Source: Actinomyces sp. oral taxon 897 (GTDB taxonomy: Bacteria > Actinomycetota > Actinomycetes > Actinomycetales > Actinomycetaceae). Taken from it: a stretch of DNA of 64,000 nucleotides. The stretch spans positions 62,001-126,000 of the forward strand of contig NZ_CP027236.1 of assembly GCF_002999235.1 (NCBI RefSeq), in the 5' to 3' direction. The notes under the pieces were generated by a model. It did not search any database. It worked only from the letters and a program-made list of their open reading frames with translations, and had not been told where the DNA came from. The position numbers and the translations under genes were made by a program. The stretch's first letter is position 1. The number at the start of each line of letters is the position of its first letter. This document shows positions 25,149 through 34,060 of this stretch, piece by piece.

Positions 25149-26819
25149 GTGCCAGAGGACAAGGACGAGGACGCCACCAGGCGGGCGCCAGCGAACGAGG
25201 ACGTGCTGCCAGCGCTGGTGCTGGTGGAGCCCGGTATCGCGCTCCTTCTGGGTGACCGACCGGCGGAGGACTTCGCTGACTGCGGTATTCACCTCCTGGA
25301 GGAGCGGGAGCGGGATAAATGGTCTGAGCTGTTGAACGTAATGTCACTCGCCTCAGGTGGTGCGAATGCTATCGCCCAGGGGACGAGGGCCGCGCTCAGC
25401 GTCCAGGGGCTGGTGAGGCTCGCGCCGGAGACCGTGGCCGCCCTCGAGGGCGGCATGACGCCCCTGACGTCAGGCGGCTGGAACCTCGGGTCGCTTACCA
25501 CCGGGGGGAGGATAGCCGCACAGGTGCGCTGGCTGCCCGCGACAGGCGCGCAGGCCGCACTGACGCTGTCATCCGTCACCCCTGCGCTGGCGCTGTGCGC
25601 CATGGGGTTTCAGCTCATGTCGATCTCAAAGCGGGTGGACAAGAGCATTGCCGTCATTGAGGAGCTAGAGGAGAACCTGCGTCAGGAGCGGCTGCGGGAG
25701 TGCCGCAGCATGTGTGTCGAGGTTCGTAATACCGTCACCGAGGCTTACTCGTTCCGCTCCGTGGACAGTAAGATGTACAAAAAGCTCGACGACATGCTGC
25801 GGCACCTCAGGTCCGAGCGGGACGCATGCCTCGACGCCGTCTCGAAGCATTACGCCAGGACGGAGGACCTGCAGTCGGGCAGAAGGTACGTGCTCGAGCG
25901 GCAGGACGAGATCTACAAGGACATCTGTCTCTTGGTGGCGGTGCAGGAGGCGAAGTACAGGGCCGACATGCTGTGCTGCGCTCACGTGGCACAGGAGGGC
26001 AAGACGGACGAGCACGTCAGGAGGCTTGAGACGAGGCTAGGGAACGCAGAGGACGAGAACGGCAGGGCGGCGGCAGATATTCAGGACGTTCTTTACGGGC
26101 TGGGGCGTCGTGTCGGCCTAATGACCGAGCTTCCGGACAAGAGCCACCCTAAGCACGGCAGCAAAAATGACGCTGATATCGTGCTAGAGAATCTGCTGAG
26201 CAGCATCGAGAGGACAATGGGTGATATAGGTGGGGCGAGGTTCCCGGACCTCCCTGGCGCCCAGGTCGTGTCGGGGGAGGAGAAGGACAGGAGCCACGAG
26301 CGCAGGGTGCTGCGGTGGATCCTTGAGCGGGACGAGAAGCTGTGGGTCATGTCGCCGGTCAGGAAGGTGTCCGCAGATAGCCCTCTGGGCGTAGCGTCAG
26401 GGGTGGTGCAGTGGGTGGCGGACGCGACCGACAGGTCCGGTATTGTCGTGGTCACGTCGAAGCGTGTTCTTTTCTGGGGGTCTCGGAACAAACTGGTGGT
26501 CAAGGGGTCCCTCGACCACGAGGTCCCTCTCGCTGACGTACGCTACATGCGTCTCACGGAGGAGGGAGACACCCTGGAGCTTGAAGTCGTCACCGGGAAC
26601 CGCGGCAACGACCTCCGCCTGTCATTCAGCAGCAGCGACCGTGAGGCCGCGACGCGCATTGCTGACATCCTTGCTAGCGTCATGCACATTCCTGACAGTG
26701 AGGTCAAGGAGGATCCTCTCGTGGTCGAGGCGAACGAGGAGCTCCAGAAGGTCGAGGCGCCGCCGCGTACGAGCCTGGTCCCCGCCAGCCGGGGACGGGG
26801 GCCTGCCGAGGGCGCGTAG
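25149..26819 (+). CDS. Unknown protein with central coiled coil and C-terminal PH-like domain
   Basis: 556 residues, not recognised. A hydrophobic stretch at about 131-158 (LTLSSVTPALALCAMGFQLM) could insert in or lie on the membrane. Residues 160-320 are strongly charged helices, probably coiled coil, with clustered cysteines (for example DMLCCAH). Residues 430-512 look like a bacterial PH/GRAM domain: GIVVVTSKRVLFWG, VPLADVRYMRL, LELEV, then a closing helix. It uses many more AGG and other less GC-rich codons than its neighbours, which suggests acquisition. GTG 25149 is chosen for the AGGAGG 5 bp upstream. It stands alone between prfB and ettA. Confidence 0.75.
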   Translation: MPEDKDEDATRRAPANEDVLPALVLVEPGIALLLGDRPAEDFADCGIHLLEERERDKWSELLNVMSLASGGANAIAQGTRAALSVQGLVRLAPETVAALEGGMTPLTSGGWNLGSLTTGGRIAAQVRWLPATGAQAALTLSSVTPALALCAMGFQLMSISKRVDKSIAVIEELEENLRQERLRECRSMCVEVRNTVTEAYSFRSVDSKMYKKLDDMLRHLRSERDACLDAVSKHYARTEDLQSGRRYVLERQDEIYKDICLLVAVQEAKYRADMLCCAHVAQEGKTDEHVRRLETRLGNAEDENGRAAADIQDVLYGLGRRVGLMTELPDKSHPKHGSKNDADIVLENLLSSIERTMGDIGGARFPDLPGAQVVSGEEKDRSHERRVLRWILERDEKLWVMSPVRKVSADSPLGVASGVVQWVADATDRSGIVVVTSKRVLFWGSRNKLVVKGSLDHEVPLADVRYMRLTEEGDTLELEVVTGNRGNDLRLSFSSSDREAATRIADILASVMHIPDSEVKEDPLVVEANEELQKVEAPPRTSLVPASRGRGPAEGA

Positions 26820-27138
26820 CCGAGGTTGTGCCGCCTGTCCCCGGTAAGGGACCTCTGGCGGGAACGGTCCCGGAGCCGCGGCCCCAGGTGCGGCCCGCGT
26901 TTAGCGCCCGGCTCAATTAGCTGTCACCGTGGTCTGCCCCTGGCGGGTGGCCTGTGTACCCGGCGATACAGGCGCGGCCCGCGTGCACGGCCTCACGTCC
27001 GCGTCCTTCGCCATTGCCCGCCCGCTCCCCTAGGCTTGGGCCCGGTGCGCGCGAGACCGGACGGACGGCCGGGTACGGCGTCGGCGGTCTCGCCGCGCAG
27101 GCATCCACCACTCACCCCACGAAAGGCACGGCGAAGCA
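26820..27138. other. Gap before ettA
   Basis: This 319-bp gap has no protein-like frame. A possible promoter reads TTCGCC, 18 bp, TAGGCT around 27007-27036, about 100 bp before ettA. No clear terminator was found for the unknown gene upstream. Confidence 0.3.
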
Positions 27139-28821
27139 GTGGCTGAGTACATCTACCAGATGGTCAAGGCGCGCAAGGCCCACGGCGACAAGGTCATCCT
27201 CGACGACGTCACCATGGCCTTCCTGCCCGGCGCCAAGATCGGCATGGTCGGCCCCAACGGCGCCGGCAAGTCCTCCATCCTCAAGATCATGGCCGGCATT
27301 GACCAGCCCTCCAACGGCGAGGCCCGTCTGAGCCCCGGCTACAGCGTCGGCATCCTCCTCCAGGAGCCACCCCTTAATGAGGACAAGACGGTGCTCGGCA
27401 ACGTCGAGGAGGGCGTGGCCGTGATCAAGTCCAAGCTGGACCGCTTCAACGAGATCTCCGCCCTCATGGCCGAGCCCGACGCAGACTTCGACACCCTCCT
27501 GGCCGAGATGGGCACCCTCCAGGACGCCCTGGACGCCGCGAACGCCTGGGACCTGGACTCCCAGCTGGAGCAGGCCATGGACGCCCTGCGCTGCCCCCCG
27601 CCGGACGCCCAGGTGGCGCACCTCTCCGGTGGTGAGCGCCGCCGCGTCGCCCTGTGCAAGCTTCTCCTCCAGGCCCCCGACCTGCTCCTGCTGGACGAGC
27701 CCACCAACCACCTCGACGCCGAGAGCGTCCTGTGGCTGGAGCAGCACCTGGCCAGCTACAAGGGCGCCGTTATCGCCGTCACCCACGACCGCTACTTCCT
27801 GGACCACGTGGCCCAGTGGATCGCCGAGGTCGACCGCGGCCACCTCTACCCCTACGAGGGCAACTACTCCACCTACCTGGAGACCAAGGAGAAGCGCCTG
27901 GAGGTCCAGGGCAAGAAGGACGCCAAGCTCGCCAAGCGCCTCAAGGAGGAGCTGGAGTGGGTGCGCTCCTCGGCCAAGGGCCGTCAGGCCAAGTCCAAGG
28001 CCCGTCTGGCCCGCTACGAGGAGATGGCCGCCGAGGCCGAGCGCACCCGCAAGCTCGACTTTGAGGAGATCCAGATTCCGCCGGGCCCGCGCCTGGGGAA
28101 CACGGTGCTCGAGGCCAGCCACCTGCGCAAGGGATTTGACGGGCGCACCCTTATTGACGACTTGTCCTTCACTCTGCCGCGCAACGGCATTATCGGCGTC
28201 GTCGGCCCCAATGGCGTGGGTAAGACCACCCTGTTCAAGACCATTGTGGGCCTGGAGGAGCTCGACGGCGGCACCCTCAAGGTCGGCCAGACCGTCAAGC
28301 TGTCCTACGTGGACCAGACCCGCGCCGGGATCGACCCCAGGAAGACCCTGTGGGAGGTCGTCTCCGACGGCCTGGACTACATTAAGGTCGGCAACGTGGA
28401 GATGCCCTCACGCGCCTACGTGGCCTCCTTCGGCTTCAAGGGCGCCGACCAGCAGAAGCCCGCCGGGGTGCTCTCCGGCGGGGAGCGCAACCGCCTCAAC
28501 CTGGCCCTGACCCTCAAGCAGGGCGGCAACCTCATCCTCCTGGACGAGCCCACCAACGACCTGGACGTGGAGACCCTGGGCTCCCTGGAGAAGGCGCTCC
28601 TGGAGTTCCCCGGCTGCGCCGTGGTCATTACCCACGACCGCTGGTTCCTGGACCGCGTGGCCACCCACATCCTGGCCTGGGAGGGCACGGAGGAGAACCC
28701 GGCCAGCTGGTACTGGTTCGAGGGCAACTTCGCCTCCTACGAGGAGAACAAGGTCAAGCGCCTGGGCGCCGAGGCCGCCCGCCCCCACCGCGTCACCTAC
28801 CGCAAGCTCACACGCGATTGA
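27139..28821 (+). CDS. ettA: Energy-dependent translational throttle protein EttA (ABC-F)
   Basis: 560 residues with two ABC domains and no membrane helices. The first Walker A is GPNGAGKS (38-45) with LSGGERRRVAL and LLLLDEPTNHLD. The inter-domain linker carries the arm and P-site tRNA-interaction motif (KRLKEELEWVRSSAKGRQAK). The second Walker A is GPNGVGKT with LSGGERNRLNLAL and LILLDEPTNDLD. EttA binds the ribosomal E site and gates the first elongation step according to energy state. It ends in HRVTYRKLTRD, the common actinobacterial C-terminus. GTG start. A hairpin-repeat array begins at the stop codon. Confidence 0.95.
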   Translation: MAEYIYQMVKARKAHGDKVILDDVTMAFLPGAKIGMVGPNGAGKSSILKIMAGIDQPSNGEARLSPGYSVGILLQEPPLNEDKTVLGNVEEGVAVIKSKLDRFNEISALMAEPDADFDTLLAEMGTLQDALDAANAWDLDSQLEQAMDALRCPPPDAQVAHLSGGERRRVALCKLLLQAPDLLLLDEPTNHLDAESVLWLEQHLASYKGAVIAVTHDRYFLDHVAQWIAEVDRGHLYPYEGNYSTYLETKEKRLEVQGKKDAKLAKRLKEELEWVRSSAKGRQAKSKARLARYEEMAAEAERTRKLDFEEIQIPPGPRLGNTVLEASHLRKGFDGRTLIDDLSFTLPRNGIIGVVGPNGVGKTTLFKTIVGLEELDGGTLKVGQTVKLSYVDQTRAGIDPRKTLWEVVSDGLDYIKVGNVEMPSRAYVASFGFKGADQQKPAGVLSGGERNRLNLALTLKQGGNLILLDEPTNDLDVETLGSLEKALLEFPGCAVVITHDRWFLDRVATHILAWEGTEENPASWYWFEGNFASYEENKVKRLGAEAARPHRVTYRKLTRD

Positions 28822-29185
28822 GCCGAGTGAAGCCGAGCTTGCTCGAGCTTCCGAGGCGATTGAGCGTGTTGGAGGCGGGGCCGAGCACACGCGATTGAGC
28901 CGAAGGCCAAGGCCGCTCGCGGTCTTGGCTGAGGCGATTGAGCGTGTTGGAGGCGGAGCCGAACACGCGCCGATTGAGCCGAGTGAAGCCGAGCTTGCTC
29001 GGGCTTCCGAGGCGATTGAGCGTGTTGGAGGCCGCAGGCTGAACACACGTCGATTGAGCCGAGTGAAGCCGAGCTTGCTCGAACTTCCGAGGCGATTGAG
29101 CGTGTTGGAGGCGGAGCCGAGCACACGTCGATTGAGCCGAGTGAAGCCGCGAGCGGCCCTGGACGGCCGCAGGCCGTAGCCGGGG
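28815..29185. repeat. Composite array of two alternating hairpin repeats behind ettA
   Basis: CGATTGAGC occurs nine times (28815, 28857, 28892, 28935, 28971, 29013, 29051, 29093, 29129), alternately separated by a 42-bp and a 36-bp block, giving a composite period of 77-80 bp. The longer block (type A) folds as a hairpin with arms such as GAAGCCGAGC; the shorter one (type B) as GTGTT...AACAC with an inner GGC/GCC stem. Copies vary but still pair. The ettA TGA lies inside the first CGATTGAGC. The rest of gap 28822-29561 (from 29186) is moderately AT-rich and holds no recognised gene. Confidence 0.93.
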
Positions 29186-29561
29186 ACCGGTGGCGGGGAT
29201 GCCTGCACCTGGCCCTGCCCGCGCTCTTACGCGGGTGGGCCAGAGTCGGGCGCCGGTCGCCCCGCCCCTGCCGGGGCGGCCACCCGCCGCGGTGACAGAC
29301 GGGTGGTCTCCTGGCCTTCGCATACGTCATGCGTCGCCTATGCTTTTAGCCAAAGTACAGCTATGGGCGTAAGGTTTTGATCATGCTGGGTGGTGTCCCA
29401 GTGCTGCCGAATAGGCGCCTCCGATCGACAGGTCATGACTCATAGCCGCGGACCCAAGCCGTGCCCATATTGATGCCAAACTATAACAAATGTGAAGAGC
29501 GCAATGGCCGCAGATCGGGGAAGATAGGTAGGTCGGGACACAACCGTTGAAAGGAGTCCCC

Positions 29562-29744
29562 ATGCCCACCCGTCTCACCTACCGTGGACCTGCCTCACCC
29601 CCGCCAGGCGGCCCGCCCGCTGGCGTGGCAGCTCGACCAGCAGATCAAGCAGCCGCACCTCCACCAGGCGGCCCGCCCTCCGGGGCGCTGACCCGGCCTG
29701 GGCCCAGCCGTTGCGTGGCGCGTACGCCGAGGGGCCGCTCATGA
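29562..29744 (+). CDS. Possible small protein before the kinase-like gene
   Basis: 60 codons from an ATG with AAAGGAG 7 bp upstream, ending in TGA that overlaps the next ATG (ATGA). The peptide is proline- and glycine-rich after MPTRLTYR and not recognised. Codon composition suggests that from about 29584 the neighbouring frame (VDLPHPRQAARPLAWQLDQQ) is more gene-like, so a frameshift or a different start is possible. It could be a leader for translational coupling. Confidence 0.35.
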   Translation: MPTRLTYRGPASPPPGGPPAGVAARPADQAAAPPPGGPPSGALTRPGPSRCVARTPRGRS

Positions 29745-30493
29745 GGCCCCGGACGCAGCAGGACCAGGGCGCACGTCCTACCAGGCCCTGGACGCGCAGG
29801 CAGCAGCTACGCCTCGCCGCCGCCAGGACCGACCGGGGAAGGTACCACCGTGAGGCCATGATCCAGGCGCGGAACAGCAAGAGGATCTGCGACCGTGCCG
29901 GGGAGCTCCTGGGGCAGCTGGCAGGGTGGATGCGGGTCATGGGCGCGTCGGACGACCTTAATGACCTGGCTGACAGGTCTGTTGACCTGATCCTGGAGGC
30001 CAGGTGGTACATGGGGCACGTCGCGACGGTCAACGACAGGACGCTGCTCGGCGCCAGGAGGATGACGGTCAGGCGGGCCGTGGGGGCGCTGTGCCGTTCG
30101 GAGGCGGCTTACGCGGGCCTGGACCTTGAGGGCGACCTGCCTAACCTGACTGAGCTGACAAAACTCGTCGGGGAGCTCCCAGCGGCCATGTTCATAATGG
30201 CGCTCCGGGACATGGTGTACTCCGCGGCGAGGGTCGCGCCTCGTGGATCCCAGATCGTCGTCGAGGCGCCTGTCGACGACGAGCAGATCGAGCTGAACGT
30301 GTTCTTCTATGTCGACGAGGACCAGACGGTTGACAGGCCGTCCCGGCTCCTCCAGAGCGATACGCGCCTGATCTATCTTGGTCGCGCCCTGGAACGTATC
30401 GGGGGGAGCCTGGAGTACGCGGACTTCAATGAGCAGAAGTTCCTCGACGCGGTGTTCCCGCGTGATGCTGACGACTCCCCGGTGACGCCCTGA
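29741..30493 (+). CDS. Unknown protein resembling a degenerate histidine-kinase ATPase domain
   Basis: 250 residues. No named family was recognised by eye. Residues 40-115 form helices with no phospho-accepting H box. Residues 150-240 follow the order of a GHKL ATPase domain: MALRDMVYSAARVAPRGSQI resembles an N box, LNVFFYVDEDQ the strand before the G1 box, and LGRALERIGGSLEY the last helix and turn. The Mg-binding Asn is replaced by Ser161, and the DxGxG box is missing. It is therefore predicted inactive as a kinase, perhaps a protein-binding module. Codon use (many AGG) is unlike the neighbours. An alternative is an unrelated alpha/beta fold. Confidence 0.6.
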   Translation: MRPRTQQDQGARPTRPWTRRQQLRLAAARTDRGRYHREAMIQARNSKRICDRAGELLGQLAGWMRVMGASDDLNDLADRSVDLILEARWYMGHVATVNDRTLLGARRMTVRRAVGALCRSEAAYAGLDLEGDLPNLTELTKLVGELPAAMFIMALRDMVYSAARVAPRGSQIVVEAPVDDEQIELNVFFYVDEDQTVDRPSRLLQSDTRLIYLGRALERIGGSLEYADFNEQKFLDAVFPRDADDSPVTP

Positions 30494-30600
30494 CGGTCCT
30501 TGCCCCGGCAGGGGCCAGGGCGCAGGCGCCTGTCGCACGGCGGGCGCCCTGAGGGCGGGCATACTGCTCGTCCGCTTGCCGGTAGTCGGCCTCTCACCAC

Positions 30601-30645
30601 CCGTCAGGGTGGCGCCCCCAGAGGATCGGGGCGCCACCCTGACGG
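30601..30645. terminator. Bidirectional terminator, 18-bp perfect stem
   Basis: CCGTCAGGGTGGCGCCCC (30601-30618) pairs perfectly with 30628-30645 around a 9-base loop. It sits between two convergent genes. There is no T tract on either side. Confidence 0.8.
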
Positions 30646-30666
30646 GAGGTAAGGGGCGAGCCGCCG

Positions 30667-33081
30667 CTACTCCGTGAGCAGGCAGTAGGCGGTGACCTTC
30701 CTGACGGGGCGGGTGGCGGCCACGGTCGCCGCCACGGCGGTGAGCAGCACCACGGCCCCTACGGCCAGGGTGGGCCACAACGGGATCCCTACCGTGATCT
30801 TCCTGATCCCGACCCCGCTGAGCATGACCTCCAGCAGTGGCATGACCAGCACCCCGCCCACGACGCAGCCCAGCACGGTACCCAGGACCAGGGGCGGGAG
30901 TATGGTCCAGCGCACCTGGGCCGCCGCCTGCCGCGAGGTCATGCCCAGGGCCTTGAGCAGACCTGAGGTGCGGCGGGACCGGGCCACCAGGGAGGTGGTC
31001 ATGAGCGCCACCACCAGGACCACCACGAGGCCGGTGAACACCATGAGGGTGCGTGACAGAAGCGGGACCACGGAGGTGTAGCTCTCCAACTGAACCGCCA
31101 TGGCGTCGCGTATGTTGAGTACCTGGACGGTGGGGCCCAGCTCATTCTGCAGCGTCCTGGTCACCGCCTCGGAGCTGGTGCCCGGGGCCGTGAAGACGCC
31201 GACGTCGTTCAGCTGCGCGTCGGGCACGAGCTCCTGGTAGGCCTGACGGGTCAGGATCGCAAAGCTCCCACCGTTGACCACACCGCTGGCCAGGCCCGTG
31301 ACCAGGAACTCCTTCTTGGTGCCGCCGTGGGTCATGGTCCAGGTACCACCGACCCGGACCCCAGGGCGCTGCAGGCCTGGGCCCAGGACGACCTCGTTGG
31401 CGTGACGGGCGGGCCGTCCCTCGTAGACGGGGTTGACAGGAAGATCCTCCACCCGGTCCACGGCAATGAGGAGGATACCCGTGCCGTTGACCCTCTCGGA
31501 GTGCTGGGAGTAGGGCAGCGCGCTGGCTACGCCGTCGGTCTGCCGGATTTGGGCCATGACCTGGTCCAGGTCGCCCGGCGACTGCGTCGTGACGGTGACG
31601 TCCGGGAAGACGCCGCCCAGGAGCAGTGACAGGGCGTTGTCCCGGTCCGCGAGCGTCCCCAGACCCGAGGCGGAGAAGACCGAGGCCGTGGTGCAGGCAC
31701 CGGTCACCACCAGGATGAGTAGCGCGCGCCCCGGTGCTGCCAGCACCTTCTTGAGGCCGAGCAGTACGACCAGTGGCCCGTGCACGCGCTCCAGGGGCAG
31801 ACGGGCGCGGGCGAAGGAGTGGTCGGCCTGGCCGCCGCGCAGCGCCTCCACCACGCTCATGCGGCTGGCGCGCCGTGCGGCCAGGGCCCCGCCCACCCAG
31901 ACCAGGAGGCCCAGCACGGCCGTGCACACCAGGAGCAGTCCGAGGTCGAACCGTGCTCTCCAGGTGATCCCGGCCTGGGCGCGCAGGAGCGAGGACAGGT
32001 AGGGCAGGACGGCGTAGCCCAGGGCGGCTCCGACCACCCCGCCCGCAGCGGCGACCAGCGTCAGGCAGAGCACCATGGGGCGCACGACCCCGCCCGTGGT
32101 GAACCCCGTGGCCCGTAGCGCGCCCACCGTCGCCAGGTCCTCGCGGACGGCGCTGCGTAGCATAGAGGTCAGTATGAGCAGCGCCATGACCGTGATCATG
32201 GAGGAGAAGAGCAGGATGACCACGGACGTCAGGCTCACTGATATCTGGTTGGCCATGGACACGGTCGTCCGGGTCATGTCCCAGGTTGCGGTCACGTCCA
32301 GGTGCGTGAGGACGTCGCTGACGACCGTGTCGTCCCCGGCGGCGTCGGTCCGTACCTTGATGAGTGTGAACGGCACCCAGCCGGGTGCCCGGTTCAGCTG
32401 TCGTGCGCTGGCGGCCTCACCGTCGGCGGCGGCTTGCAGGCCGGCCACGTGCTCACGCGCCTGGGACTCCAGCTGCCGGTAGCTGCTACCGGGTACCCCC
32501 AGCCACAGCAGGCCGATCGCAGGCATCCCCCCGTAGGTGGACTCCGTGAACCCCTGGATGTGGAAGGTGCGCTCACCCGCGGGGGAGGTGAGCACCAGCG
32601 CGTCACCGAGCTTATAGCCGCCGGAGGCCTGGAACGTGGCGGGCACCCAGACGGGGTCCTCCACGGGGTCGGTGAGCTGGGAGACGACGTCCCACCGCCC
32701 CATCTGCGGGGTGGAGTCAATGTCGTAGAAGAGGAACCTGGACGGCAGGGTCGAGCCGGCGTAGGGGATCGAGCCCAGCACGCCCACCATGGAGCTGGTT
32801 TCTACCTCGCGCACACGCGGCTCTGAGCGCAGGGCGGCTGTGACGGCGTCGGCCTGCTCACCCTGCGGTATGAGGGTGGCGTCGTCGGGGGAGTTCCACT
32901 CATCCGCCTTGTGCTCCAGGTACGCGCTGTGCTGGGTCATCATGACCAGCCCGACGTTCATGAGCAGCCCGGAGACGAGGGACAGGACCGTCATGGCCCC
33001 CACCAGGCCCGGGTGCTTGCGGAGGGTGCGGCGGACCAGCAGCGGCCAGGGGCGTGCCGTCAGAGACCTCAGCACCCTCAC
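30667..33081 (-). CDS. ABC transporter permease with FtsX domains (MacB/LolE-like)
   Basis: 804 residues. One helix near residues 20-40 precedes a large extracytoplasmic region; three helices follow near residues 300-410 (TSVVILLFSSMITVMALLIL), then a second extracytoplasmic region and four C-terminal helices ending at a short tail. This duplicated FtsX layout is typical of permeases that extract peptides or lipids rather than transport solutes. GTG 33081 overlaps the stop of the ATPase gene (GTGA), so both are made together. With the adjacent two-component genes it looks like an antimicrobial-peptide or envelope-stress module. Confidence 0.86.
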   Translation of the reverse strand: MRVLRSLTARPWPLLVRRTLRKHPGLVGAMTVLSLVSGLLMNVGLVMMTQHSAYLEHKADEWNSPDDATLIPQGEQADAVTAALRSEPRVREVETSSMVGVLGSIPYAGSTLPSRFLFYDIDSTPQMGRWDVVSQLTDPVEDPVWVPATFQASGGYKLGDALVLTSPAGERTFHIQGFTESTYGGMPAIGLLWLGVPGSSYRQLESQAREHVAGLQAAADGEAASARQLNRAPGWVPFTLIKVRTDAAGDDTVVSDVLTHLDVTATWDMTRTTVSMANQISVSLTSVVILLFSSMITVMALLILTSMLRSAVREDLATVGALRATGFTTGGVVRPMVLCLTLVAAAGGVVGAALGYAVLPYLSSLLRAQAGITWRARFDLGLLLVCTAVLGLLVWVGGALAARRASRMSVVEALRGGQADHSFARARLPLERVHGPLVVLLGLKKVLAAPGRALLILVVTGACTTASVFSASGLGTLADRDNALSLLLGGVFPDVTVTTQSPGDLDQVMAQIRQTDGVASALPYSQHSERVNGTGILLIAVDRVEDLPVNPVYEGRPARHANEVVLGPGLQRPGVRVGGTWTMTHGGTKKEFLVTGLASGVVNGGSFAILTRQAYQELVPDAQLNDVGVFTAPGTSSEAVTRTLQNELGPTVQVLNIRDAMAVQLESYTSVVPLLSRTLMVFTGLVVVLVVALMTTSLVARSRRTSGLLKALGMTSRQAAAQVRWTILPPLVLGTVLGCVVGGVLVMPLLEVMLSGVGIRKITVGIPLWPTLAVGAVVLLTAVAATVAATRPVRKVTAYCLLTE

Positions 33082-33848
33082 CACCCCATCTCGGTCAGGA
33101 AGGAGGTGAGAGCCTGGGTACGCTCGGTCCTGCCGGACAGGGAGCACTCGTGGGAGACGTGGCCGTCACGCAGGTAGAGGACACGCTCGGCGCGGGCGGC
33201 GGAGCGTACGTCGTGGGTGACCATGACAATGGTCTGACCATCTGCGTGCACGTCGCTGAGCAGGTCCAGGACGGCGGCGGACTGCTCGGAGCCCAGCTGG
33301 CCGGTGGGCTCGTCGGCGAAGACCACGGCGGGCCGGTTCATCAGGGCCCGGGCGATGGCCACGCGCTGCGCCTCCCCGCCCGAGAGCATGGTGGGTACCT
33401 TGGTCCAGTCTCTCTCAGGCAGGTTGACGCGCTCCAGCAGCGAGCGGGCCCTGTCAGCCAGGGCCCCGCGGTCCCGGCTGACCAGCAGGCCCACGACCAG
33501 GAGGTTCTCCAGGACGGTCAGGGAGTCCAGCAGGTGCGCTTGCTGGAACACGAAGCCGCAGTGGCCGCGGCGGAAGCGGGCCAGGGCGTCCTCGCCCAGG
33601 GCGGTCAAATCCGTACCGTCCAGCCTCACCGTGCCCAGGGTAGGACGGTCCAGCCCGGACAGGGCGTACAGGAGCGTGGACTTGCCCGCGCCCGAGGGGC
33701 CCATGACCACGGTGAAGGAGCCCGCGGTGATCTCCAGGTCCAGATTGCGCAGCACGTGCTGCTGGGCCCCGCCCACCGAGAAGCTCTTGGAGAGCTTGTC
33801 GGTGGTGATAACGGCACTGTCAGGGTCCTCTTGTGGTGTCGGTGGCAC
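33078..33848 (-). CDS. ABC transporter ATP-binding protein (LolD/MacB type)
   Basis: 256 residues. Walker [11 protein letters not shown]-loop [14 protein letters not shown], signature [17 protein letters not shown] and Walker [10 protein letters not shown] are all complete. The D-loop reads GQLGSEQS, where LDS is usual, a mild deviation. It supplies energy to the FtsX-type permease encoded directly behind it. The GTG at 33848 has GAGAGGAG at good spacing. The operon is transcribed in the same direction as the regulator-kinase pair but about 210 bp downstream of it. Confidence 0.92.
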   Translation of the reverse strand: MPPTPQEDPDSAVITTDKLSKSFSVGGAQQHVLRNLDLEITAGSFTVVMGPSGAGKSTLLYALSGLDRPTLGTVRLDGTDLTALGEDALARFRRGHCGFVFQQAHLLDSLTVLENLLVVGLLVSRDRGALADRARSLLERVNLPERDWTKVPTMLSGGEAQRVAIARALMNRPAVVFADEPTGQLGSEQSAAVLDLLSDVHADGQTIVMVTHDVRSAARAERVLYLRDGHVSHECSLSGRTERTQALTSFLTEMGW

Positions 33849-33894
33849 AGGTGCTCCTCTCGTAACGGGGTCGACGCTATGGGAGGCACCACGG

Positions 33895-33919
33895 GTAAGT
33901 CCTTACGAAAGCCCTACGT
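33895..33919. promoter_or_regulatory. Candidate response-regulator binding site before the ABC operon
   Basis: GTAAG-TC-CTTAC (33895-33906) is an inverted repeat. Reading the minus strand, CGTAGGG and CGTAAGG are direct repeats 11 bp apart, the arrangement bound by OmpR-type regulators. A GGACTT-17 bp-TAGCGT promoter-like pair overlaps it. The encoded OmpR-type regulator nearby is the obvious candidate; this is an inference. Confidence 0.4.
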
Positions 33920-34060
33920 TTTGCCTGCGATCGGCGGCTGGCGCCAGCGCCGTCAGCAGCTCGAGCGGGTCCAGGGGACCAGGCCCCTGGTGCGCTGGCG
34001 GCGTGCAGGCCCGGGGGTGCGCCGCTGTAGGACGCCAGCTGGCCCCCGGTAGCCACCGGG

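Noticed and set aside
28408..29208. Minus-strand protein with repeated TLNRLGSSSKLGFTRLNRR units
   Set aside because: The peptide is the translation of the hairpin array and continues antisense through the end of ettA; changes between copies keep RNA pairing, not amino acids.
29459..29490. Promoter at TATAAC (29482-29487)
   Set aside because: No -35 element at a usable distance, although the region is AT-rich; left unannotated.
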